Source: an uncultured Maritalea sp. (lineage in GTDB: Bacteria > Pseudomonadota > Alphaproteobacteria > Rhizobiales > Devosiaceae). Taken from it: DNA of 5,437 nt. The notes below the pieces were generated by a model. It ran no database searches, was not told the DNA's origin, and saw only the letters and a program-made list of their open reading frames with translations. Location of the stretch: assembly GCA_913055925.1 (NCBI GenBank), contig CAJXLH010000205.1, positions 1 through 5,437 of the forward strand. Direction: 5' to 3'. A program made the translations under genes and the position numbers. Below are positions 1-5,437 of this stretch, in pieces (position 1 is the first letter of the stretch; every line of letters begins with the position of its first letter).

Positions 1-1
1 A

Positions 2-29
2 TTTGCATCAAATCCGTTCGGCATATGAT
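2..29 (+). promoter_or_regulatory. Candidate sigma70-type promoter for the M20-led operon
   Basis: TTTGCA (2-7) and TATGAT (24-29) are separated by 16 nt. They match the -35 consensus at 4 of 6 bases and the -10 consensus at 5 of 6. Transcription would start near 36 and leave an untranslated leader of about 93 nt before the M20 peptidase gene. The -35 lies at the window edge, so its context is unseen. A better-looking TTGACC at 36-41 has no acceptable -10 at 16-18 nt. This is a consensus match only, and chance matches of this quality are common in AT-rich DNA. Confidence 0.3.
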
Positions 30-35
30 TTTTAC

Positions 36-52
36 TTGACCGTTTCGGCCAA
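36..52. repeat. Imperfect dyad in the leader upstream of the M20 gene
   Basis: TTGACC (36-41) and GGCCAA (47-52) form an inverted repeat with one mismatch around a 5-nt centre. It sits just downstream of the candidate -10, where an operator or small leader hairpin could act. Related short AT-rich elements lie nearby: ATTTG/CAAAT arms at 1-5 and 9-13, and the palindrome CAAATTTG at 50-57. No T-tract follows, so it does not look like a terminator for an upstream gene. The rest of 1-128 holds no gene that I can see. Confidence 0.25.
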
Positions 53-128
53 ATTTGAAAGCTCTTAGGATAAGAACCCACCTCTTTTATACAGTCCTTC
101 TGTCTCATTTCAAATCACGGAGCGATCA

Positions 129-1523
129 ATGCCTTCTCAAAAGCTAGAAGCGATTTCAAAGCACATCGACGAAAACTTTCAATTTTCAGTCGACCGTCTC
201 ATTGATTGGCTAAAAATCCCGTCCGTCAGCACAGATTCGGCTTTCGACGCAGACGTACTTCGCGCCGCAAACTGGATGGGCGATCAGCTCAAAGACATGG
301 GATTTGGCACCGAATTGATCGAAACGGACGGTCATCCTGTGTTGTTCGCAGAGCTAAAATCAAACAATCCAAACGCGCCGACCGTACTTTATTATGGCCA
401 CTACGACGTTCAACCGGGCGATCCGTTTGAGCTGTGGGATACAGCGCCGTTCGAGCCCGTGATCACTGACAGCAAATACGGCAAGAAAATCGTCGCCCGA
501 GGCGCTGAAGACGATAAAGGTCAGGTCATGACCTTCATTGAAGCGTTCCGCGCTTGGCTGGCGACGGAAGGTGAACTGCCTTGCAACGTCAAGATCATGC
601 TTGAAGGCGAAGAAGAAACAGGCAGCCCTAGCCTTGCCGACTTCTTGGAGAAAAACAAAGACAAACTCGCCGCCGACATTTGCATCGTTTGCGATACCGG
701 CATGTGGGATATCGACACCCCGGCGATCACCTCTTCCATTCGCGGTTTAGTTGACGCAACGATTACGATCAAGGGCCCGAACCGCGACCTACATTCCGGC
801 ATGTATGGCGGAGTTGTCGTCAACCCGCTGAACGCCTTGTCAAAAATTGTTGCTGAGCTGCACGACGAAAATGGCCGGGTTCAGATCAAAGACTTTTACG
901 ATGGCGTGCCTGAACTCACCGATGCGGAACGCGCAGACCTTGCGTTGCTGAACCACGATGATGACGCCTATTTTGGTGAGATTGGCTTGTCAGGTCCCGC
1001 GGGTGAGCCAGAATTCACTTCTGTTGAGAAAATGTGGGCACGCCCGGCTTGCGACCTCAACGGCATTTGGGGCGGCTACACCGGCGAAGGCCACAAAACC
1101 GTTATCGCGTCAGAAGCAAACCTTAAACTTTCCTGCCGACTTGTGGGCGACCAAGACCCAAAAGCCATCTTGGAAAACCTTGAGGCGTTCTTCCAAGAGC
1201 GTTTGCCGAAAGACTTCACCATGACGCTGACCAATCATGGTATGGGCGTTGCGGTGCGTTTGCCGGTGGACAGCGTCTACATTCAAGCCGCGCGCGCGGG
1301 TCTTGATGAGATTTACGACAACCCAACCAAGCTGATCGGCACGGGCGGCTCAATTCCGGCGGTTGGCCTCATTCGCGAACATCTCGGCATGGAAAGCGTG
1401 ATGGTTGGCTTTGGCTTGGATGATGACAATGTCCACTCACCGAACGAAAAATACGAACTAACTTGCTTGCAACGCGGTATCCATTCCCACGCGGCAATCT
1501 TGGAAAAGCTCGCGGAAATCTGA
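129..1523 (+). CDS. M20 family metallo-dipeptidase (carnosinase-like)
   Basis: This 464-residue protein is a zinc-dependent exopeptidase of the M20 family (COG0624), predicted to cleave dipeptides or other short peptides in the cytoplasm; no signal peptide is visible. The residues expected of a two-metal site are present. They are H91 in GHYDVQ, the bridging D128 in EDDKG, E162 (general base) and E163 (metal) in EGEEETGS, D189 in CDTGM, and H436 in HSPNE. A lid domain of roughly residues 205-375 carries RDLHSG (H222) and SCRLV (R337), and GGSIP (406-410) is the usual substrate-site loop. By family comparison these match carnosine dipeptidase and bacterial relatives of about 450-470 residues, so the gene appears full length and intact. 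The ATG is preceded by GGAG (119-122) at 6-nt spacing. It is the first gene of the + strand set, and its TGA overlaps the next ATG. The exact substrate is unknown; other M20 activities such as deacetylation cannot be excluded. Confidence 0.93.
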   Translation: MPSQKLEAISKHIDENFQFSVDRLIDWLKIPSVSTDSAFDADVLRAANWMGDQLKDMGFGTELIETDGHPVLFAELKSNNPNAPTVLYYGHYDVQPGDPFELWDTAPFEPVITDSKYGKKIVARGAEDDKGQVMTFIEAFRAWLATEGELPCNVKIMLEGEEETGSPSLADFLEKNKDKLAADICIVCDTGMWDIDTPAITSSIRGLVDATITIKGPNRDLHSGMYGGVVVNPLNALSKIVAELHDENGRVQIKDFYDGVPELTDAERADLALLNHDDDAYFGEIGLSGPAGEPEFTSVEKMWARPACDLNGIWGGYTGEGHKTVIASEANLKLSCRLVGDQDPKAILENLEAFFQERLPKDFTMTLTNHGMGVAVRLPVDSVYIQAARAGLDEIYDNPTKLIGTGGSIPAVGLIREHLGMESVMVGFGLDDDNVHSPNEKYELTCLQRGIHSHAAILEKLAEI

Positions 1524-1891
1524 TGACCGACGAAATTACGACACTCGAAGGGACAAGTGTTTTCCTGTTGGCGAACGACGGTGACGTGATTTCGTCTATC
1601 GACGATTTCATGGACCCACTCGGCAATGCAGCCTATTCCGGCGCGACTTGGGTGATCATCCCCACGTCGCGTCTTGCACCTGAGTTCTTCGAACTACGGA
1701 CAAAACTGGCAGGCGAGATTTTGCAGAAACTTGTGAACTACAATGTCAAATGCGCCATTGTCGGTGACATCTCAGCACATGTTGCAAAATCAAGCGCCCT
1801 GCGCGATTTCGTATACGAGTGCAACAATGGCCAGCACGTTCGCTTTGTTGAAACGACCGATCAACTTACAAGCGAGTTGGCCGATGGCTAA
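1523..1891 (+). CDS. DUF4180 domain-containing protein
   Basis: This 122-residue, apparently cytoplasmic protein matches the DUF4180 family over nearly its whole length. The recognisable blocks are PEFFELRT (53-60), AGEILQKLVNYNVKCAIVGD (63-82, the family signature) and a SALRDFVYECNNG segment (91-103). The pattern suggests a small alpha/beta fold with a strand ending in AIVGD. There is no signal peptide or membrane segment. I know of no established biochemical function and do not assign one. The frame is open further upstream, to an ATG at 1463, but that stretch lies inside the M20 gene and does not resemble the family. The chosen ATG overlaps the M20 stop as TGATG, a classic translational-coupling arrangement, with only a weak ribosome-binding-like GCGGAA before it. 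The 3' end overlaps the next start by 8 nt. Confidence 0.85.
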   Translation: MTDEITTLEGTSVFLLANDGDVISSIDDFMDPLGNAAYSGATWVIIPTSRLAPEFFELRTKLAGEILQKLVNYNVKCAIVGDISAHVAKSSALRDFVYECNNGQHVRFVETTDQLTSELADG

Positions 1892-2360
1892 CCTAACCGC
1901 CGCTGAACAGCGCGTTGAAAAGGTCTTGCGTGATCACAATTCAACGGCGCAAATTGTGCAATTGGACGAGCTTGCCCACACTGCGCAACAGGCCGCCGAT
2001 GCTCTGGGCGTGGATGTGGCGCAAATTGTGAAGTCGCTCATTTTCAAGGGTGCTGAAAGCGGCAAGGCATATTTGTTGCTGGTATCCGGTGCCAACCGCG
2101 TTCACGAAAAACGTGCGGGGCGTCAAATAGGCGAAAAACTCGCCCGAGCTGACGCAAGCTTTGTGAAGACACAAACGGGTTTCACCATTGGCGGCGTTTC
2201 GCCCCTTGGTGCAACCGGCGACGTTTCAATTTACATCGACGAAACTTTGCTTACGCTCGACGCCATTTGGGCCGCAGCCGGTCACCCGCGCTCGGTTTTC
2301 CCCACTACAGCGCAAGAGTTGATTGCCATCACCGGTGCGACTAGCATAAACGTCACTTGA
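1884..2360 (+). CDS. YbaK/EbsC family aminoacyl-tRNA deacylase
   Basis: This 158-residue protein belongs to the INS/YbaK superfamily of free-standing editing domains, which hydrolyse wrongly charged tRNAs in the cytoplasm. Family motifs are QIVKSLIF (47-54, with conserved K50), LLLVSGANRV (64-73), GFTIGGVSPLG (99-109) and an IDE near 118-120. The C-terminal AAAGHPRSVFPTT segment is also typical. Length is normal for the family, about 150-165 residues. The frame is open 141 nt further upstream, but residues encoded there are not YbaK-like, so the ATG at 1884 is chosen. It overlaps the DUF4180 stop by 8 nt and is probably coupled to it. The motifs resemble YbaK and the ProXp-x/ST-like groups more than ProXp-ala. 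The preferred misacylated tRNA (Cys-tRNA(Pro) or Ser/Thr-charged tRNAs) cannot be decided by eye. Confidence 0.88.
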   Translation: MANLTAAEQRVEKVLRDHNSTAQIVQLDELAHTAQQAADALGVDVAQIVKSLIFKGAESGKAYLLLVSGANRVHEKRAGRQIGEKLARADASFVKTQTGFTIGGVSPLGATGDVSIYIDETLLTLDAIWAAAGHPRSVFPTTAQELIAITGATSINVT

Positions 2361-2385
2361 GTTTTTTTGACGACAGGAAATCATC

Positions 2386-2913
2386 ATGCGCATCATTGCC
2401 CTCGCCGCCGCTTTTGCTATCGCAACACCAGCGCTGGCTGAAGACCTGAGCGCTCAATATCTCGCAGAATTCTTTGGACCGATCCAAGAGCTTTCTATTG
2501 CCAATGAGCGAGAATATTGCGGGTATTTCGGTTACAATGATGCGGGCGAAGTGATCGCCACGAAACCAAAAAAGGGGCTTGAAGATAGCTGTCAGGCTGA
2601 ACCAAGTGATGAGATGGTTGAAGTTATCGCCTCCTACCACACGCACGGTGCATTTCATTACGAAGCCGATGCAGAAACGCCGAGTTCAACCGATCTGGAA
2701 GCAGATCTTGATGAAGGCGTCGATGGTTATGTCGCTACCCCCGGTGGTCGCATCTGGATGAACGATTACGACACCGAACGCGCCATCATGTTGTGTGGTC
2801 GCAACTGCACCGTTTCTGACCCCGACTATGACAGCACCGCGTTCCCACCCGTGAATGGCAGCTACGATCTCGACGGCCTCTACGACCGCGATGAGTCGTC
2901 AGACGACTATTAG
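2386..2913 (+). CDS. Secreted DUF4329 protein with a JAMM-like motif
   Basis: This 175-residue protein begins with a convincing Sec signal peptide: MRII, an alanine-rich hydrophobic core, then cleavage expected after ALA at residue 18. The mature part matches my recollection of DUF4329: a YHTHG block (84-88), SSTD (100-103) and GYVATPGGRIW (114-124). H85, H87, S100 and D103 fit HxH-x(n)-SxxD, and E43 in EYCGYFG could be the upstream glutamate. Together these resemble a JAB/MPN metalloprotease site, but with a 12-residue gap between H87 and S100, slightly longer than the classic 7-10. Four cysteines (45, 69, 137, 141) could form disulfides in the periplasm. The last 35 residues are rich in Asp and Tyr. 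AGGAA (2375-2379) sits 6 nt before the ATG, and the gene follows the YbaK stop by 25 nt, so it probably belongs to the same operon. Catalytic activity is inferred from the motif only. Confidence 0.78.
   Translation: MRIIALAAAFAIATPALAEDLSAQYLAEFFGPIQELSIANEREYCGYFGYNDAGEVIATKPKKGLEDSCQAEPSDEMVEVIASYHTHGAFHYEADAETPSSTDLEADLDEGVDGYVATPGGRIWMNDYDTERAIMLCGRNCTVSDPDYDSTAFPPVNGSYDLDGLYDRDESSDDY
2894..2908. repeat. Perfect inverted repeat in the last codons of the DUF4329 gene
   Basis: AGTCGTC (2894-2900) and GACGACT (2902-2908) are exact reverse complements around one central base. In RNA a realistic hairpin would use the outer 5-6 pairs. It lies in the acidic C-terminal codons, just before the stop. 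There is no T-tract on either side, so an intrinsic terminator is unlikely. Repetitive Asp/Ser codons could create such symmetry by chance. Confidence 0.6.
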
Positions 2914-2932
2914 GGTCCTGACCCTAGGTCAG
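2911..2932. repeat. Overlapping inverted repeats across the convergent stop codons
   Basis: TAGGGTC (2911-2917) and GACCCTA (2920-2926) are a perfect inverted repeat around CT. Its outer triplets are the stop codons of the DUF4329 gene (TAG, + strand) and miaA (TAG, - strand). A second perfect repeat, CTGACC (2918-2923) with GGTCAG (2927-2932), shares the central GACC, so the two hairpins exclude each other. The 10-nt gap between the genes lies wholly inside this structure. No U-tract follows on either strand, so any role in 3' end formation would be through hairpin stabilisation or assisted termination. Confidence 0.6.
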
Positions 2933-3808
2933 CGGATCAATCCACGTCCAATCTTTCATCCGACCACGGAACCAAGTTCGCTGGCGCTTTGCATATTGAT
3001 GGCTTGCGATGATCGATTTCTCGATGGCGTCGTCTTTTGACAGATCGCCGCGTAAATAGGCAGAAATTTCCGGCACGCCAATGGCACGCATGGCGGGAAG
3101 CGAAGGATCCAACCCAAGCGCATTGATCGCCTTTACTTCCTCCACAGCGCCCTGCACCATCATGAGATGAAACCGTCGTGCAATACGATCACGTAGCACG
3201 TCACGCTCTGGATTGAGCACAATCTTTTCAATCTCATAATCAGCCAAAATAGATGGCGCGGGTGGCGCATCCTGCCAATCCGCTAACGATTTGTTTGTAG
3301 CTTCCATGACAGATATGGCCCGCGCGACGCGCTGCGGGTCTGGTGATTGAAGACGTTCCAGCATTTTTGGATCGCGTTCCGCCAACAATTCGGCCCTCTC
3401 AGTTGCATCAAGAGGTTGAATCATCTCTTCAACTTCTTGAATCACTTCTTGAGGAACTTCAGGTATTTCCGCGAATCCATTTGTTAAGGCATCAAAGTAA
3501 AGCCCTGTACCACCAACAAAAATCAACTGATCGACCTCAGCGCCCTCTTCTTGAATCAAAGCTTCAACTTCGCGTAGCCAAGCGCCAGTTGAAAACCGCA
3601 CCGACGGATCAAGAAATCCGTACATTCTGTGCGGCGCTGCCGCTAATTCTTCTCGGTTGGGCCGTGCCGAAATGACGTTCAAGACATCATAAACTTGCAT
3701 GGAGTCCGTATTGATGATCAGCGAACGCTGGCCAGCCGAACGGGCGATGGCCATTGCCGTCTTGCCGCTTGCGGTTGGACCCGCTATCAACAAAGCGCGT
3801 TGCGCCAT
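2924..3808 (-). CDS. miaA: tRNA dimethylallyltransferase MiaA
   Basis: MiaA transfers a dimethylallyl group from DMAPP to N6 of A37 in tRNAs that read U-starting codons, the first step toward ms2i6A. The 294-residue product is close to the usual length. It shows the P-loop GPTASGKT (10-17), NTDSMQVY (33-40) with the catalytic-type D35, SARP (47-50), PHRMYGFLDP (59-68) and GGTGLY (99-104) with the conserved T101. Near the C-terminus are an RDxxRDRIxxR-type helix, MRAIGVPEI, and YAKRQRTWFRGR, the hallmark tRNA-contact segment. The start is supported by a ribosome binding site, GAGG on the - strand (3815-3818), 6 nt from the ATG. The gene diverges from serB with 21 nt between start codons and converges on the DUF4329 gene. 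No clear promoter for it was found; one would have to lie within the serB 5' coding region. Confidence 0.96.
   Translation of the reverse strand: MAQRALLIAGPTASGKTAMAIARSAGQRSLIINTDSMQVYDVLNVISARPNREELAAAPHRMYGFLDPSVRFSTGAWLREVEALIQEEGAEVDQLIFVGGTGLYFDALTNGFAEIPEVPQEVIQEVEEMIQPLDATERAELLAERDPKMLERLQSPDPQRVARAISVMEATNKSLADWQDAPPAPSILADYEIEKIVLNPERDVLRDRIARRFHLMMVQGAVEEVKAINALGLDPSLPAMRAIGVPEISAYLRGDLSKDDAIEKSIIASHQYAKRQRTWFRGRMKDWTWIDPLT
3762..3790 (+). promoter_or_regulatory. Candidate serB promoter inside the miaA 5' coding region
   Basis: TTGCCG (3762-3767) and TATCAA (3785-3790) are separated by exactly 17 nt. Each matches the sigma70 consensus at 4 of 6 bases. Transcription would begin near 3797, giving serB a leader of about 33 nt. 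With only 21 nt between the divergent starts, serB must be transcribed from DNA within miaA, so a promoter about here is expected; this is the best match seen. The bases also encode the MiaA P-loop region, so coding constraint confuses conservation tests. Confidence 0.35.
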
Positions 3809-3811
3809 AAC

Positions 3812-3824
3812 TCACCTCAAGGAA
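3812..3824. promoter_or_regulatory. Back-to-back ribosome binding sites of miaA and serB
   Basis: On the - strand, 3812-3818 reads GAGGTGA, with its GAGG core 6 nt before the miaA ATG. Immediately adjacent on the + strand, AAGGAA (3819-3824) lies 5 nt before the serB ATG at 3830. Together they fill most of the 21-nt intergenic space and fix both start codons. This leaves no room for promoters between the genes. Confidence 0.8.
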
Positions 3825-3829
3825 CAAAC

Positions 3830-4705
3830 ATGCCAGTTCTTGTGCTCACCACCAATCCTGCAAACCCGAAACTTTCGACAGAATTGGTCGCCGCCATACA
3901 TGCTGAAATTGGCGGCAGCGTCAACTGGTTGCACCAGGGCATCGCAGTAGAAATTACCGAACCGAAGTCAACTGAAGCGTTGCAATGTGCAAGAGAGTTG
4001 ATCGGCGAAACCGCAATTGATGTGAACTTGGTACCGAGCAAAAACCGCCGCAAGAAGCTGCTGATTGCTGACATGGATTCGACCATGATTAACGAGGAAT
4101 GCATCGACGAACTCGGCGCAGCACTCGGTATAAAAGACAAAATTGCCGACATAACCGCACGCGCCATGCGCGGTGAATTGGATTTTGAACAAGCACTCGA
4201 CGCACGCGTGGGTTTGCTCAAAGGACTGGATTTGGACGCTGTGAAAGAAGTGCGACGCGAACGTATTTCCTATGCTGCTGGTGGCCGCGTTTTGGTTCAG
4301 ACCATGAAGACATATGGCGCATACACGGCGCTCGTTTCGGGTGGCTTCACTTTGTTCGCAGACTATTTTGGTAAGCGCATTGGATTTGATGAAGCAACTG
4401 CCAACATCTTGGAATTTGAAAACGACAAACTAACCGGCACCGTCGCCCGACCAATCGTTGATAAAGACACCAAACTCAATCGCCTTAATGCGCTTATTGA
4501 AGAACGCGGCATTACCGCAGCCGACACCATGGCGGTTGGCGATGGCGCAAACGATTTGATGATGATCAAAGCCGCAGATATGGGCGTTGCGATCCACGCG
4601 AAACCGGTGGTCGCGGCCGAAGCACAATATCGCTTCAATCATTCTGATTTAAGCGCACTGCTTTACCTGCAAGGCTATACCGAAGAGCAATTGGTGCGGA
4701 CCTAA
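3830..4705 (+). CDS. serB: Phosphoserine phosphatase SerB
   Basis: SerB hydrolyses O-phosphoserine to L-serine, the last step of the phosphorylated serine pathway, in the cytoplasm. The 291-residue protein has an N-terminal region of about 70 residues, as in other proteobacterial SerB proteins. A complete HAD phosphatase core follows: DMDST (81-85, nucleophile D81 and acid/base D83), NEECIDE (88-94, substrate-site E90), MRGELDF (113-119, with R114), SGGFT (170-174), DKDTK (K215) and GDGAND (237-242, metal-binding). Nothing is missing. The frame is open upstream to 3695, but that part lies inside miaA on the other strand and does not look like SerB. The ATG at 3830 has a good AAGGAA site and gives the expected protein. 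It is transcribed divergently from miaA and convergently with the DegP-like gene. Confidence 0.96.
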   Translation: MPVLVLTTNPANPKLSTELVAAIHAEIGGSVNWLHQGIAVEITEPKSTEALQCARELIGETAIDVNLVPSKNRRKKLLIADMDSTMINEECIDELGAALGIKDKIADITARAMRGELDFEQALDARVGLLKGLDLDAVKEVRRERISYAAGGRVLVQTMKTYGAYTALVSGGFTLFADYFGKRIGFDEATANILEFENDKLTGTVARPIVDKDTKLNRLNALIEERGITAADTMAVGDGANDLMMIKAADMGVAIHAKPVVAAEAQYRFNHSDLSALLYLQGYTEEQLVRT

Positions 4706-4735
4706 AGCCTAGCCCCGCACCAACATTTTATTTTT
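4691..4735 (+). terminator. Intrinsic terminator of serB overlapping its stop codon
   Basis: TTGGTGCGG (4691-4699) pairs perfectly with CCGCACCAA (4715-4723), a 9-bp GC-rich stem. The 15-nt loop contains the serB TAA and could form a small inner CTA/TAG stem. A T-rich tract (CATTTTATTTTT, 4724-4735) follows on the + strand. The left arm encodes the last serB codons (Leu-Val-Arg), and the T-tract covers the last codons of the opposing protease gene. On the - strand only a weak T-rich stretch follows the stem, so termination is probably stronger for serB. Confidence 0.8.
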
Positions 4736-5437
4736 CTAACCGAACGCCGACAAAGCGAAGATTGCCCGAAGGATCGGCGAGCTTCAGCAACACCACGTCA
4801 CGCCCTATCTCAGCCGATGTGCCGACAATGGTTTCCACGTCGCGTGCCGTAAACACCGCTTGTTGATTGACCTCAACTATAGTGTGGCCAACGCGCACGC
4901 CCTTTTGTTCCGCATCTGAATCTTCTGCTACTTCGACCACGACAACGCCTTGAACGCTTGTGTCGATTGCAAACTCTTCGCGCAACTCCGCTGTCATCCC
5001 TTCTACTTTAAGACCCAACATGCTGTCGGCGTTTTCTGGAATTTCAGCTGGCGGCAGATTTTCTACCTGCGCAAAAGCATCCTCGCGTTCCAAGCGTCCA
5101 AGTTCAATGGTGAGATCAACTTCCTCACCAAGACGAAGGACACGCACATTCACCTCTTTGCCAACGGTGGTCTCAGCCACCAATCGCGGCAAATCGCGCA
5201 TACGGTTTACAGGTTTACCGTCAAACACAAGGATCAAGTCGCCTGCCAATATGGTGCCATCGCTTGGCCCATCTGGTTCAACGCCGGTGACCAGTGCGCC
5301 TGAACGATCATCGCGACCCAAGCCTGCCGCGATGTCCTCGGTAACCTCTTGGATTTGAACCCCAAGCCAACCGCGGCGCGTTTCACCAAACTCAATCAAC
5401 TGATTGATGACAGGTTTAGCCAAATTGACAGGGATCG
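4728..5437 (-). CDS. Do/DegP-like periplasmic serine protease, C-terminal part (partial)
   Basis: This is the 3' portion of an HtrA/Do family protease, which degrades or chaperones misfolded envelope proteins in the periplasm. The reading frame runs off the right edge of the window. The visible 235 residues begin IPVNLAKPV, the end of the trypsin-like domain, so the catalytic triad and signal peptide lie outside. The TTG at 5421-5423 is an ordinary internal Leu codon, not a start. PDZ1 begins at RRGWLGVQIQ (about 5387 downward to about 5095) and contains GDLILVFDGKPV. After a Pro/Glu-rich linker, PDZ2 (about 5021 to 4737) contains LGLKVEGMTAELREEF and GHTIVEVNQQAV. Two PDZ domains are normal for DegP/DegQ/MucD-type members, and no frameshift is seen. 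The stop lies 22 nt from the serB stop in a convergent arrangement. The family is clear; the choice of DegP, DegQ or MucD is not. Confidence 0.93.
   Translation of the reverse strand, partial: IPVNLAKPVINQLIEFGETRRGWLGVQIQEVTEDIAAGLGRDDRSGALVTGVEPDGPSDGTILAGDLILVFDGKPVNRMRDLPRLVAETTVGKEVNVRVLRLGEEVDLTIELGRLEREDAFAQVENLPPAEIPENADSMLGLKVEGMTAELREEFAIDTSVQGVVVVEVAEDSDAEQKGVRVGHTIVEVNQQAVFTARDVETIVGTSAEIGRDVVLLKLADPSGNLRFVGVRLEK

Noticed and set aside
36..71. TTGACC (36-41) with TAGGAT (66-71) as a promoter
   Set aside because: The spacing is 24 nt, far beyond the usable 16-18 nt for sigma70.
2351..2372. CGTCA/TGACG inverted repeat with a run of T after the YbaK-like gene, possibly a terminator
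   Set aside because: The T-run lies inside the loop, not after the stem, and the stem is only 5 bp. The next gene has its own ribosome binding site just downstream, which fits a continuing operon.
3416..3571. Two 21-nt near-repeats (3416-3436 and 3551-3571, 18 of 21 identical) inside miaA
   Set aside because: They encode similar helical heptads (EVEEMIQ at residues 125-131 and EVEALIQ at 80-86). This is most simply chance or helix composition, and there is no third copy or tandem structure.
3343..3675. 110-codon open frame on the + strand opposite miaA
   Set aside because: It lies wholly inside a confidently identified gene on the other strand, has no good ribosome binding site and resembles no known protein. 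It is a shadow frame.
3695..3829. Upstream extension of the serB reading frame
   Set aside because: These 45 codons overlap the miaA 5' end antisense and do not resemble SerB. The ATG at 3830 has a well-placed ribosome binding site and gives the family's expected N-terminus.
5421..5423. TTG as a start codon for a short PDZ-only protein
   Set aside because: The frame continues upstream as IPVN, which matches the conserved end of the HtrA protease domain. The gene is cut by the window edge and does not start here.

Overview
This 5.4 kb window looks like ordinary chromosome from an alphaproteobacterium, most likely a marine or Hyphomicrobiales-type lineage. Base composition is roughly balanced. 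The MiaA and YbaK-like proteins have alphaproteobacterial-style motifs (MiaA carries DSMQVY and SARP). The miaA / serB / Do-type protease grouping is one I recall from Hyphomicrobiales genomes. The genus cannot be settled from the sequence alone.

Layout. Positions 1-128 are a non-coding leader with a weak sigma70-like promoter candidate and a short dyad. Four genes follow on the + strand from 129 to 2913, tightly packed like an operon: an M20 metallo-dipeptidase, a DUF4180 protein, a YbaK/EbsC-type aminoacyl-tRNA deacylase, and a secreted DUF4329 protein with a JAMM-like metal motif. The first three overlap at their stop/start codons (TGATG, then an 8-nt overlap), and the fourth follows 25 nt later with its own ribosome binding site. 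This set converges on miaA (- strand), leaving only 10 nt between stop codons, in a cluster of small perfect inverted repeats. miaA and serB (+) then diverge from start codons just 21 nt apart. serB converges on the 3' end of a Do/DegP-like periplasmic serine protease (-), of which only the two PDZ domains are in the window. An intrinsic terminator overlaps the serB stop codon.

How the genes relate. The right half is housekeeping: tRNA A37 prenylation (MiaA), the last step of serine synthesis (SerB) and envelope protein quality control (DegP-like). The left operon mixes cytoplasmic dipeptide hydrolysis, a protein of unknown function, tRNA proofreading and a predicted exported metallo-hydrolase. 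No shared pathway is obvious beyond a possible peptide/amino-acid theme.

I see no CRISPR array, insertion sequence, tRNA, rRNA, integrase or phage gene. The least understood parts are the DUF4180 gene, whose translation appears coupled to both neighbours, and the secreted DUF4329/JAMM-like protein. Neither amounts to evidence for a new multi-gene system.
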